From CAYGZQ01 sp964354375 [NCBI: uncultured Planctomycetota bacterium] (GTDB lineage: Bacteria > JAJVIF01 > JAPKYR01), in the NCBI GenBank assembly GCA_964354375.1, contig CAYGZQ010000039.1, positions 1 through 39,652 of the forward strand: 39,652 nt of DNA. The letters run 5' to 3'. Numbering within the stretch: position 1 is the first letter of the stretch; every line of letters begins with the position of its first letter. The notes beneath the pieces are model-generated. The model did no database searches and had not been told where the DNA came from. It worked only from the letters and a program-made list of their open reading frames with translations. The position numbers and the translations under genes are program-made. Positions 32,023-39,652 of this stretch are shown here, piece after piece.

Positions 32023-34035
32023 ATGAAAATCTGGCCGCTCATCGCATCAGCCCTGCTTCTCTTGCTTACGTTGATTGGCTGCGGCAAGGGACATACCCTC
32101 GTTGTCGGCGACATCCAGGGGCCCGATGCGCTCGATGAGAACGCATCCGCCGAGTTCTCCGTCACCGCGACGGGGAAAGGCACGATGACCTACCTCTGGG
32201 CCGTGACCCCTCCGGGCGTCGCGGCGTTGGCCGACGACGACAAGGCGACCGTCAGTCTCTCCGCGTCCGCAGTGACATCGGATACGCAGGTCATTCTGAG
32301 GGTCATAGTCATGCTCGGCGACGGTAATCCCGAAGTGAGAATGAAGACCGTTCTCGTCAACGACATCGGCGAGGGCGGCGAGAAACTGGAGGTCGACGAG
32401 ATCGAAGGTCCGTCGCTTCTAAAGGAAGGCGAGGCGGGGAGCTACAGAGCGCAGGCGCGAGGCGACACAGGCATCAAAATCGAATGGCGCTGCGATCCCG
32501 AGTATTCCGGCTTCTTCGATAAGCCCGACTCCGAGGCGACCGCCTTCACGGCAAGGGAAGTCTCCAAGGATACTGAGATCACCATCAGCGTTGTTGTGAA
32601 CTCCGATCACTTCGGGCCTGTGAGTCGGACGAAGATGGTCGACGTGCAGGATGTCGTTGCGGACGAATGGGTCCGCACGTGGGGCTCGCATTACGCCGAC
32701 GACTGTGATGTAGCCTATGGCGTATGCGTCAACGATTATGGCGATGTCTTTGTCACGGGCTATTTCTCCGGACCGGTCGATTTCGATCCCGGCCCCGGCG
32801 TCGATATGCATTCCGCTCTCGCATCGTGGGATCCCTTTGTGAGCAAGTTCGACGCCCAGGGGGATTTCGAATGGTCCAGGACATGGACCGGGTCCAATGT
32901 CCAGGGTGGCGACATGGCGCACGATGTTGCGGTCGACGGCAGCGGCAATGTCTATGTCGCCGGACTGTTCATCGATGACATGGATTTCGATCCGGGCCCC
33001 TTGCCGGATTACCGATTTTCCAACGGCTACTATGATGCCTTTGTCACCAAGTTCGACTCGCTCGGAAACTACCTGTGGGCCAGGGCTTGGGGTGGATCGG
33101 GAGATGACCAAGCCTACGGGATTGCGACGGACGAAAGCGGGAACGTGTATGTCGCCGGCTGGTTCGAGGACATGGTGGATTTCGACCCGGGTCCCGGGTC
33201 ACACGTAATCACAGCAGAGGGATCGTCCGATGCCTTCATCTCGAAACTGACGCCCCAGGGCGAGCTCGTATGGGTCCGGACCATGGGCGGAGCGGGCAGT
33301 ACGGCGTACGCCATTGACGCGGGCACGGACGGCGCGGGGAACGTCACCATTTGCGGATACTTCTTCGGGCTTGTCGATTTCGGCTCGGGCCTGACTTTCG
33401 ATTGGATTATGTCCGCCGGGGGAGCGGATACGTTTGCGGCAAGCTTCACACCATCCGGGGAACCGCGATGGACCAACGCATGGGGAGGGGAAGGCGAGGA
33501 CTACGGCATGGGCGTCGCGGCGGCCGACCACGGGGACGTGTTCGTGGCGGGACATTACGACAGGACTTGCGATTTCGATCCCGGTCCGATCGTCGATTAC
33601 CGGCCGTGCATGGGTTACACCGATTCGTACCTGAGTATGTTCGATGCAAGCGGCCAATACCTGTGGACTCGCACATGGGGCGGCGCCGAGAACGATCAGG
33701 CTTACGGTGTCGCCGTCGGCGATATGGAAAACGTCTACGTTGTCGGGTTCTTCTCCGACGTTGTCGATTTCGACCCGGGCCCCGGATCGGTCGTCTTGAC
33801 GGCTCAGGAAGGCGCGTCGTTCCTCAGCAAGTTCGATTCCATGGGGAATTTCCTGTCCGTTCGCGCATGCGACGCCTACGCTTACTCTGTCGCGGCGGGT
33901 CGCGACGGGTTCTCATACGGCGCGGGCTATTTTATGGGAGAGGTCAACTTCCTTCCCGGCATCGACTCGGGCCAGCGCACCTCGATCGGCGGCGGCGACG
34001 TGTTCGTTCTGAAGCTGCCCCCCGAGGGCTGGTAA
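32023..34035 (+). CDS. Ig-like plus seven-repeat propeller lipoprotein 3
   Basis: 670 residues, third member of the tandem family. TLIGC again puts the lipid Cys at position 20. Ig-like domains begin DIQGPDALDENA and EIEGPSLLKEGE. Seven repeats follow; this copy is the most regular, with NVYVAGWF-type strands and DFDPGPG loops in most blades (blade 4 reads DFGSGLT, blade 7 FLPGID). AGGAGG stands before the ATG at 32023. A GGGGACNGGCAC hairpin lies just upstream and another just downstream. Repeats of this type are related to the SBBP family. What the propellers bind is unknown; protein or glycan ligands are equally possible. Confidence 0.85.
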   Translation: MKIWPLIASALLLLLTLIGCGKGHTLVVGDIQGPDALDENASAEFSVTATGKGTMTYLWAVTPPGVAALADDDKATVSLSASAVTSDTQVILRVIVMLGDGNPEVRMKTVLVNDIGEGGEKLEVDEIEGPSLLKEGEAGSYRAQARGDTGIKIEWRCDPEYSGFFDKPDSEATAFTAREVSKDTEITISVVVNSDHFGPVSRTKMVDVQDVVADEWVRTWGSHYADDCDVAYGVCVNDYGDVFVTGYFSGPVDFDPGPGVDMHSALASWDPFVSKFDAQGDFEWSRTWTGSNVQGGDMAHDVAVDGSGNVYVAGLFIDDMDFDPGPLPDYRFSNGYYDAFVTKFDSLGNYLWARAWGGSGDDQAYGIATDESGNVYVAGWFEDMVDFDPGPGSHVITAEGSSDAFISKLTPQGELVWVRTMGGAGSTAYAIDAGTDGAGNVTICGYFFGLVDFGSGLTFDWIMSAGGADTFAASFTPSGEPRWTNAWGGEGEDYGMGVAAADHGDVFVAGHYDRTCDFDPGPIVDYRPCMGYTDSYLSMFDASGQYLWTRTWGGAENDQAYGVAVGDMENVYVVGFFSDVVDFDPGPGSVVLTAQEGASFLSKFDSMGNFLSVRACDAYAYSVAAGRDGFSYGAGYFMGEVNFLPGIDSGQRTSIGGGDVFVLKLPPEGW

Positions 34036-34053
34036 GAATCCAGGCCACTCAAA

Positions 34054-34111
34054 GGGGACTGGCACACTGATTTTGTCCGCCGCGGCGGACAGAATTATGG
34101 TGCCTGTCCCC
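34054..34111. repeat. GGGGACNGGCAC element, copy 3
   Basis: The same 58-nt length and ends as copy 2, with the same CCGCCGCGGCGG centre but more mismatches in the arms. It lies directly after paralogue 3. Confidence 0.8.
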
Positions 34112-34129
34112 GTTCGTCGCATTCTCTGT

Positions 34130-34153
34130 AGGGGCACGGCATGCCGTGCCCCT
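34130..34153. repeat. 24-bp palindrome, second copy
   Basis: Identical to 8111-8134, and the flanking T and GC are also shared. It lies 11 nt before the TATAAT of the next gene, where a -35 would be expected. Confidence 0.8.
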
Positions 34154-34164
34154 GCTTATTAGTT

Positions 34165-34170
34165 TATAAT
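34165..34170 (+). promoter_or_regulatory. -10 box of the GGND/HEAT gene
   Basis: A perfect TATAAT 35 nt before the ATG. The -35 position lies in the 24-bp palindrome and does not resemble TTGACA. Confidence 0.5.
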
Positions 34171-34205
34171 ACCGTCTCAACACGAAGAACCAGGAAGGTG
34201 CAACC

Positions 34206-37200
34206 ATGTCCCCAGGAACTGTCCGACTTTTCATCGCCTCAGCCTTCATCTGCGTTGTGCTTCTCACTCAAGCGGCGCTTGCGCAGACCGGCGACGCTAC
34301 GGCGGTCGAGGTGCCCGAGGCCTGGGCAGCGACATACACTCCCGAGGAGCTCGCGGCCATCGATCGCGCTCTCTGGGCAGCCAATCTGACGCGAGAGGAC
34401 CTGTCATTCAAGAAGGACTACACCAAGGGCTACCAGTGCTTCCCGATCGTCAGGGACATGATGGCCGATCCTCTGAGTATCGCGGCCGACATGGACGGGA
34501 TGATCGCGGGCATCGCCCAATGGCAGAATACCGCGCCGAGTCCCATCGCGGAAGTAGCGGAGTGCATGACCTACTACCCCTGGTTCAGCAGGCTTGACCG
34601 ATACGCCATCGCCAAGCCCGGGAAGCAAACGGCCGACTCAATGAACCTGGAAGGCCTGCAGGCAAGGCTGACGGGACTTGCGCAATTCAACTCCGTGCCG
34701 TCCCTCTCTCCGGGCGAAACGGATATGGTCAGAGAGTATGCGCCTTATAACCTGAGCTGGCACGACGTGTTCGACTCCCCCTACCCTCAGGAACAGCGTT
34801 CGACATGGGAAGAAGACCTCAAGGCCCGGCCGGACGATTACATCTACCAGTTGATGTCGGAGATAGACATCATCGAGCTGGGAAAATCATACATGGAGAA
34901 TTGCCCCGACCCTCGGGGATGGCTCACCGACCTGCCCGCCGATTTCTGGCCTTCAAGCCCGGTGATGATCGAGACCGGGAATGGCCGGATCGGTATCGGC
35001 ACGGTCAATGACGATACTTGGGAGGGCGATTTCACGGTCCTCATAGAGCCGGGCGGAAACGACCATTACGTCAACTGCCGTATCGGGGCTGCGTACGGTA
35101 CCGAAGATCGTCGCTACGGATATTTCGTGGATCTCGGCGGGAACGACTTCTACGATTGCCCCGACGTAAACATCAACCTGGGAGCGGCGGTGCTCGGAAT
35201 CGCGGCGTTCTACGACCTGGGTCAGGGCAACGACAGGTATGTGGCCGGGAGCTGCGCTCTGGGCGCGGCGATGTGCGGGATCGCCACGTTCTATGACGAC
35301 GGGGGGACCGATGTATACGAAGGGAAGGTCTATACACAGGGCGCCGCGGGATTCGGCATCGGCGTGATGGTCGATGACAGCCTGCAGCCCGCGCAGGTGG
35401 TCCCGACTGATGAGGAAACTCCGGACCCGATCGACATCACCGCCTGGGACAACGACCGATATCACGCCTATGTCAACTCGCAGGCGTTCGCGCGCACGCT
35501 GGGTTTCGCGATCTGCTCGAACAAGCGCGGGAACGAGGTATACGAAGCGGGCGGTGTCTACCTTCATGCGCCGCTCTTCGCGGACCGCTACCAGTCGTTC
35601 AGCCAGGGATTCGCCATAGGGGAGCGGGGGATAGATTACGCGGGCGGCATCGCCTACATCATCGACTATGCGGGGAACGACAGGTATCTCGGAGATGTCT
35701 ACAACCAGGGAGTGGGTTACTGGTACTCGGCCGGACTGATGTACGACGGGGCGGGAAACGACACGTACGAGATGACGCAGTACGGTCAGGGCTCAGGGAT
35801 TCATCTCGCTATCGGCGGGGTTGTCGATGTAGGCGGGAACGACAGCTACACGATGCACAGCGGTCTGGGAACGGGCGGCAGCCATGATTTCGCGGCGAGC
35901 ATGCTTCACGACAGGGGCGGAAACGATCAATATTTCGGGAACACGTCGTGCAACGGTGGATCGCTCACGAACAGCGCGGTGATTTTCATCGACCGCTCAG
36001 GCGACGACACGTACGCGGGTCGTCGCGACGGCGGGATCAATTTCTGCCGACCGGAGCGCGGGTTTACAAGCATCGGAGTTCTCGTCGACCTTGCCGGCAA
36101 TGACGATTATCTGGGCATCATGGATAACGGCGTTCTGTGGAGCCACACGTTCGAGGGAGTGGGCTGGGACATTGCGCCGCCGCCCGCTCCCGAGGAAACC
36201 GCCCAGACGATCCCTGCAGCGCCTGAAGAGGAGCCGAACGTGGCTCTGCCGGAGATAATCGGCTACCAGGGCGAGCTGAACCAGGAGGTCTTCGATGAGC
36301 TTTATGCGATAGCTGTGCGATGGGAAGTGGGCGACAACCGTTACATTGTGCCGCACGCGCGCGAGAGGCTGATTGCGTTCGGTCCGAAGGTTCTCCCGTA
36401 CCTCTCGGAGGAGTTCGACAACGATCAGAGCGGTCTTGCCGTGCGGGCGTTCACCGTGATTCTGCAAGCCCTCCTCGAGCAGGACCGCGAAGGTGTTCTC
36501 GGAGTTCTGCGGACGAACCTGGCGAGCACAAATCGAATCCGGAGGAGCGTCGCACTAGTCGAGATCAGCGATCTGAAGGCGAACGAGCTTGAAAGCCAGG
36601 TGGCGCTGATTCTCGATGACCCCGATCCGGCCATGCAGCGTCGCGCGATCGGCGTCCTGGGAGTGCTCGGCTCGCATGCAGCCGATGAGAGACTCCTTGC
36701 CAATCTTGATCCCTCAAACGACGAGGCGCTCATCAAGGTCAGCATGGAGACGCTTTTCACGCTCGAGGTGAAATGCTGGGACCGGCTGAGGCTGCTCCTC
36801 GACTTCCCGCACATCACCGTTCGGGAGACCCTGATCGGCAAACTGGCCGGGAAGCCGGAAATGTATGAGCAGGAGCTTCGGAGCGAGCTTCTGGGTTCGG
36901 CCATGCCGAATCCGGGCGGGAATTCGACTCCTCTGAACTCGCGCTCGCTGCGTTCACTGCTCAAGATTTTCGCCAATGGGGAGCTTGTTCCGGATGCCGG
37001 CTCGGTTGAAGTCATGCATTTCCTCCTGCAGGATGAGGACTGGGGCGTTCGAGCGGACGCGATCAAGGTTGTAAACCACTGGGAGGAAATGACCGTAGAA
37101 CCTCCCGCAGAAGAGCCGGCGGCCGTGGACACTCCTGCGGAGGAGACCGTACCGATCGATCGGGCCGCTATTGCGCAGCTCATCAAGCCTCTGGTCGCCG

Positions 37201-37268
37201 AGGTCGAGGAATTGTTGGCGACTGAAACGGATCCGTACGTTCTGTTCATCGGAACCGAAAACGAATAG
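34206..37268 (+). CDS. Secreted protein with GGND repeats and HEAT-like repeats
   Basis: 1,020 residues. The signal peptide ends in AALAQ. Residues about 30-260 are helical with no known motif. From about 270 to 645 there are at least nine loops of the form D-x-x-G-N-D-x-Y (DLGGNDFYD, DYAGNDRYLG, DGAGNDTYEM, DVGGNDSYTM, DRGGNDQYFG, DLAGNDDYLG), each 25-45 residues apart. They resemble RTX Ca2+ nonapeptides but are more widely spaced, as in a beta-solenoid. A Pro/Glu-rich linker leads to HEAT-like helical repeats (about 690-990; ALILDDPDPAMQRRAIGVLG, EDWGVRADAIKVV). The ribosome site is AGGAAGG. I know no named family with this order. Calcium binding by the GND loops is inferred. Confidence 0.8.
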   Translation: MSPGTVRLFIASAFICVVLLTQAALAQTGDATAVEVPEAWAATYTPEELAAIDRALWAANLTREDLSFKKDYTKGYQCFPIVRDMMADPLSIAADMDGMIAGIAQWQNTAPSPIAEVAECMTYYPWFSRLDRYAIAKPGKQTADSMNLEGLQARLTGLAQFNSVPSLSPGETDMVREYAPYNLSWHDVFDSPYPQEQRSTWEEDLKARPDDYIYQLMSEIDIIELGKSYMENCPDPRGWLTDLPADFWPSSPVMIETGNGRIGIGTVNDDTWEGDFTVLIEPGGNDHYVNCRIGAAYGTEDRRYGYFVDLGGNDFYDCPDVNINLGAAVLGIAAFYDLGQGNDRYVAGSCALGAAMCGIATFYDDGGTDVYEGKVYTQGAAGFGIGVMVDDSLQPAQVVPTDEETPDPIDITAWDNDRYHAYVNSQAFARTLGFAICSNKRGNEVYEAGGVYLHAPLFADRYQSFSQGFAIGERGIDYAGGIAYIIDYAGNDRYLGDVYNQGVGYWYSAGLMYDGAGNDTYEMTQYGQGSGIHLAIGGVVDVGGNDSYTMHSGLGTGGSHDFAASMLHDRGGNDQYFGNTSCNGGSLTNSAVIFIDRSGDDTYAGRRDGGINFCRPERGFTSIGVLVDLAGNDDYLGIMDNGVLWSHTFEGVGWDIAPPPAPEETAQTIPAAPEEEPNVALPEIIGYQGELNQEVFDELYAIAVRWEVGDNRYIVPHARERLIAFGPKVLPYLSEEFDNDQSGLAVRAFTVILQALLEQDREGVLGVLRTNLASTNRIRRSVALVEISDLKANELESQVALILDDPDPAMQRRAIGVLGVLGSHAADERLLANLDPSNDEALIKVSMETLFTLEVKCWDRLRLLLDFPHITVRETLIGKLAGKPEMYEQELRSELLGSAMPNPGGNSTPLNSRSLRSLLKIFANGELVPDAGSVEVMHFLLQDEDWGVRADAIKVVNHWEEMTVEPPAEEPAAVDTPAEETVPIDRAAIAQLIKPLVAEVEELLATETDPYVLFIGTENE

Positions 37269-37279
37269 CTCGGTACACT

Positions 37280-37413
37280 CGGTACCTGCTATCCTGAGCG
37301 TCAGCGAGTAGTTCGGTACCTGCTATCCTGAGCGTCAGCGAAGGTAGCTGGTACCGAAGGGTCAATAGTTCGGTACCTGCTATCCTGAGCGTCAGCGAAG
37401 GTAGCTGGTACCG
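37280..37413. repeat. Tandem repeats upstream of HMG-CoA reductase
   Basis: A 43-bp unit starting CGGTACCTGCTATCCTGAGC and ending GGTACCG occurs at 37314-37356 and 37371-37413, with a truncated copy at 37280-37309. Each full unit has inverted ends (CGGTACC/GGTACCG) and can fold as a hairpin. The spacers differ and are short, so this is not a CRISPR array. Confidence 0.8.
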
Positions 37414-37433
37414 AGCAGTTCGGGAGGTATCGA

Positions 37434-38735
37434 ATGACCAAGGGATATCGTCACGTCAACGATTATCTCGAAGGCCTTCTCTCGGGGCGGACTCGCGAGC
37501 AGTTGCGCGAGAGACTCAGCCCGAGCCACGATCCGGCCGCCCCGAAAATCCCGAGCGGATCGACCATTGACGCGGAATCGGTGAACGGTCGATGGGCGGT
37601 GCTCAACGCGCCTGCGGAGGTGCGGGGCGCGATTGCGGACCCGGTCACTGTGAAATTCATGGACCGGTTCCAGAGGAACATCGAGAATTTCATCGGGACG
37701 GCGAAGGTGCCCCTGGGAGTTATCGGACCGCTGAGGGTGAACGGGCTTTTCGCCAAGGGGGACTACTGCGTTCCGCTGGCGACGACCGAGGCGGCGCTGG
37801 TCGCGTCCTACAACCGTGGCGCGGGCCTGATAACCGCCGTCGGGGGATGCACGGCGATGATCCTGTCGGAGGGGGTGAGTCGGGCGCCGGGTTTCGCGTT
37901 TCGGACGGTGGCGGACGCGGGCGAGTTCGTGATCTGGGCCTTGTCCAGCATCGATACGTTCAAAGACCTGGCGGAATCCACCACCTCGTACGGTAAGTTC
38001 GTGGACGTGCGGGTCACATTCGAAGGAAATCATGTATATCTCAACATCGAGATGACCACGGGCGACGCGTCCGGGCAGAACATGGTCACGTTCGCCGCAA
38101 ACGCGATCTGCGAATACATTCAGCAGAACTCGCCCGTCCGGCCCGAGTACTCGTTCGTTGAGGCCAACCTGTCGGGCGACAAGAAGGCGAGCTTCCAGTC
38201 GTTTTCAACGGTGCGGGGCAAGAAGGTCACCGCGGAGGTGGTCATCCCCAACGAGCTTGTGCAGAGCGTTCTGCACACCACCCCGGGGCGAATAGCGGAC
38301 TACTGGCGCATGAGCGCGCTCGGGGGAGTCCTCAGCGGTTGCATCGGCGTGCAGGGACATTACGCGAACGGTCTTGCGGCGCTGTTCATCGCGACAGGCC
38401 AGGACGCGGCCTCGGTGGCGGAAGCCGCCGTGGGGGTCACGCGGCTCGAGCTCACCCAGTCGGGCGATCTGTACTCAACCGTGACCCTCCCCAATCTCAT
38501 CGTCGGGACCGTCGGCGGCGGGACCTCTCTTCCCACGCAGCGTGCATGTCTCGAAATCATGGGCCTTGCGGGCCCCGGAAACGCACGGGCGCTCGCCGAG
38601 GTCTGCGCGGCTTTGTCACTGGCCGGCGAATTGTCCATCATCGGCGCATTGAGCGCAGGACAGTTCGCGGGGGCTCATGAGCGCCTCGCGCGAGGCAAGA
38701 CCCAGCACGGTCATAAAACGGATGCCGACGCTTAG
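37434..38735 (+). CDS. hmgA: Hydroxymethylglutaryl-CoA reductase
   Basis: 433 residues. The enzyme reduces HMG-CoA to mevalonate with NAD(P)H, the committed step of the mevalonate pathway. Signatures in order: ENFIGTAKVPLGVIGPL with the catalytic Glu (about residues 84-100), PLATTEAALVAS, the Asp-containing TTGDASGQNM (cofactor side, usual DAMGMN), LSGDKK with the catalytic Lys, GTVGGGTSLPTQ, and the C-terminal His in GAHERLARG. All four catalytic residues appear present. The Shine-Dalgarno GGGAGG is good. This enzyme is uncommon in bacteria, and the UbiA prenyltransferase overlapping its end suggests an isoprenoid operon. Confidence 0.94.
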   Translation: MTKGYRHVNDYLEGLLSGRTREQLRERLSPSHDPAAPKIPSGSTIDAESVNGRWAVLNAPAEVRGAIADPVTVKFMDRFQRNIENFIGTAKVPLGVIGPLRVNGLFAKGDYCVPLATTEAALVASYNRGAGLITAVGGCTAMILSEGVSRAPGFAFRTVADAGEFVIWALSSIDTFKDLAESTTSYGKFVDVRVTFEGNHVYLNIEMTTGDASGQNMVTFAANAICEYIQQNSPVRPEYSFVEANLSGDKKASFQSFSTVRGKKVTAEVVIPNELVQSVLHTTPGRIADYWRMSALGGVLSGCIGVQGHYANGLAALFIATGQDAASVAEAAVGVTRLELTQSGDLYSTVTLPNLIVGTVGGGTSLPTQRACLEIMGLAGPGNARALAEVCAALSLAGELSIIGALSAGQFAGAHERLARGKTQHGHKTDADA

Positions 38736-39636
38736 CAAATGGTGGACCTATCAGCGCGAGCGATTTCCCGTGATAATGAACGGGCTCCTGATTCTCGCGT
38801 TCAGCTCGTCGGCTGTCAGCTTCTCGACACTCCTGAGGCACGGGACCGCTCCCACCTTGCAGTCCCTTGTCGTTGCGTTTCTCACGTCATTTGCTTTTTT
38901 CCTTCAGCTGCGCATCTCCGATGAATTCAAGGATTTCGAGGAGGATTCGCAGTACCGGCCGTATCGTCCGGTCCCGCGCGGACTGGTGACTCTGCGCGAG
39001 CTGGGCTGGGTTTTCGCGATCGGGGCGCTGATCCAACTCTCGCTGGCCCTCTGGCACCAGCCGAGGCAGATTCTTCTGTTGTTGATCACCTGGCTCTACC
39101 TGGCGGGGATGTCGAAGGAGTTCTTCCTGAGGACATGGCTCAAGAGCCGGCCCTTAATTTACATGGTGTCGCATATGGCCATCATGCCCCTGATCGACCT
39201 CTATGCCACCGCGTGCGACTGGTCGAAGTACGTGGAGATTCCGCCGTCGGGACTTCTCTGGTTCCTGGTAACGAGCTTCTTCAACGGCATGGTGATTGAG
39301 ATCGGGAGGAAAATACGCGTGCCCGCCGATGAGGAAAACGGGGTGCAGACCTACACTTTCCTCTGGGGTCGAGCTCGAGCGGTCGGATCATGGTGGCTCG
39401 TGCTCGCCCTCACCCTGACTGCTGCATTGGGTGCGGCCCGGAACATCGAGTCGACACCGCTGGTCGGAGCGATCATGTCGGCCATGTTCATCGGCGCTAT
39501 ATTGCTGGGCGTGAGTTTCCTTAAAAATCCGGTCGGCGGGCGCGGGAAGATGATCGAGATGTATTCGGGCATCTGGACCCTTTTCCTTTATCTGAGTCTC
39601 GGCGTGATTTCGCTCGTCACAAAAATGCTAAGCTGA
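38722..39636 (+). CDS. UbiA-family prenyltransferase
   Basis: About 304 residues with eight to nine transmembrane helices. UbiA enzymes transfer a polyprenyl chain from its diphosphate to an aromatic or other acceptor. The first Asp-rich motif reads DEFKDFEED and is followed by YRPYRPVPRGLV, typical of a bacterial UbiA subgroup; the second is at GRKIRVPADEENGVQTY. The ATG at 38722 overlaps the HMG-CoA reductase stop by 14 nt; an earlier ATG at 38677 is also open, with a GGGGG before it, but would put 15 non-membrane residues in front. Together with the upstream gene it suggests isoprenoid-based quinone or lipid synthesis; the acceptor is unknown. Confidence 0.86.
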   Translation: MPTLSKWWTYQRERFPVIMNGLLILAFSSSAVSFSTLLRHGTAPTLQSLVVAFLTSFAFFLQLRISDEFKDFEEDSQYRPYRPVPRGLVTLRELGWVFAIGALIQLSLALWHQPRQILLLLITWLYLAGMSKEFFLRTWLKSRPLIYMVSHMAIMPLIDLYATACDWSKYVEIPPSGLLWFLVTSFFNGMVIEIGRKIRVPADEENGVQTYTFLWGRARAVGSWWLVLALTLTAALGAARNIESTPLVGAIMSAMFIGAILLGVSFLKNPVGGRGKMIEMYSGIWTLFLYLSLGVISLVTKMLS

Positions 39637-39642
39637 TTTACG

Positions 39643-39652
39643 ATGAACTACG
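39643..39652 (+). CDS. Start of a further gene, cut off by the window
   Basis: An ATG (MNY...) lies 6 nt after the UbiA stop in the same direction and is cut off by the window end. Only three codons are visible, so no function can be given. It may be the next gene of the same operon. Confidence 0.3.

Noticed and set aside
37280-37413. CRISPR array
   Set aside because: Only two full and one partial unit, spacers tiny and unequal, units hairpin-forming with inverted ends, no cas genes.

Overview
The window is GC-rich bacterial DNA, probably from an uncultured Gram-negative (diderm) lineage. It carries many lipoprotein signal peptides, a type IV pilus retraction ATPase, a BamB-like PQQ propeller and a DUF5117/5118-type metalloprotease. 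It also carries a mevalonate-pathway HMG-CoA reductase beside a UbiA prenyltransferase, which is unusual for most bacteria. Surface proteins built from repeats dominate. I cannot assign a phylum from the sequence alone; a candidate phylum near the FCB/PVC groups is a guess. I saw no CRISPR array, intact transposase, prophage or rRNA.

Layout. 1-1400: a MauE/DoxX-like membrane protein and a membrane-anchored rhodanese, overlapping on the minus strand. 1400-3400: prfB without the usual frameshift, then an unknown membrane protein. 3400-7730: a PQQ-propeller lipoprotein and a secreted zinc metalloprotease, minus strand. 7730-8530: a repeat-rich gap with a separate short transcription unit (possible sRNA or 30-codon ORF). 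8530-14260: a GAF-GAF-HD-GYP signalling protein, pilT, a PhoU-like/Pit phosphate pair and tRNA-Gln(CUG). 14290-21700: an apparent two-gene minus-strand operon coding a roughly 1,910-residue lipoprotein that contains an anthrax protective antigen-like (binary toxin B) region, followed by a PKD plus thioredoxin-like lipoprotein lacking the CxxC. 22070-23075: a compact ArsR-type regulator plus Cys/His/Met-rich small protein module with two copies of one palindrome and a strong terminator. 23160-27630: aspartate kinase, a secreted caspase-like peptidase, a small membrane protein behind a consensus promoter with dyad operators, and a MeaB/ArgK GTPase. 27630-34040: three tandem paralogous lipoproteins, each with two Ig-like domains and seven propeller repeats. 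34050-37270: a GGND-repeat plus HEAT-repeat secreted protein. 37270-39652: tandem repeats, HMG-CoA reductase, a UbiA prenyltransferase and the first codons of another gene.

Two themes recur. Cytoplasmic housekeeping genes (prfB, aspartate kinase, the GTPase and others) have TATAAT-like boxes only 8-10 nt before the start codon and no Shine-Dalgarno, which suggests leaderless mRNAs, while envelope genes have clear Shine-Dalgarno sites. Short inverted repeats of several REP/MITE-like families sit in many gaps.

The best candidates for an undescribed system are the protective-antigen-like lipoprotein operon and the ArsR/metal-peptide module. The triplicated propeller lipoproteins come next.
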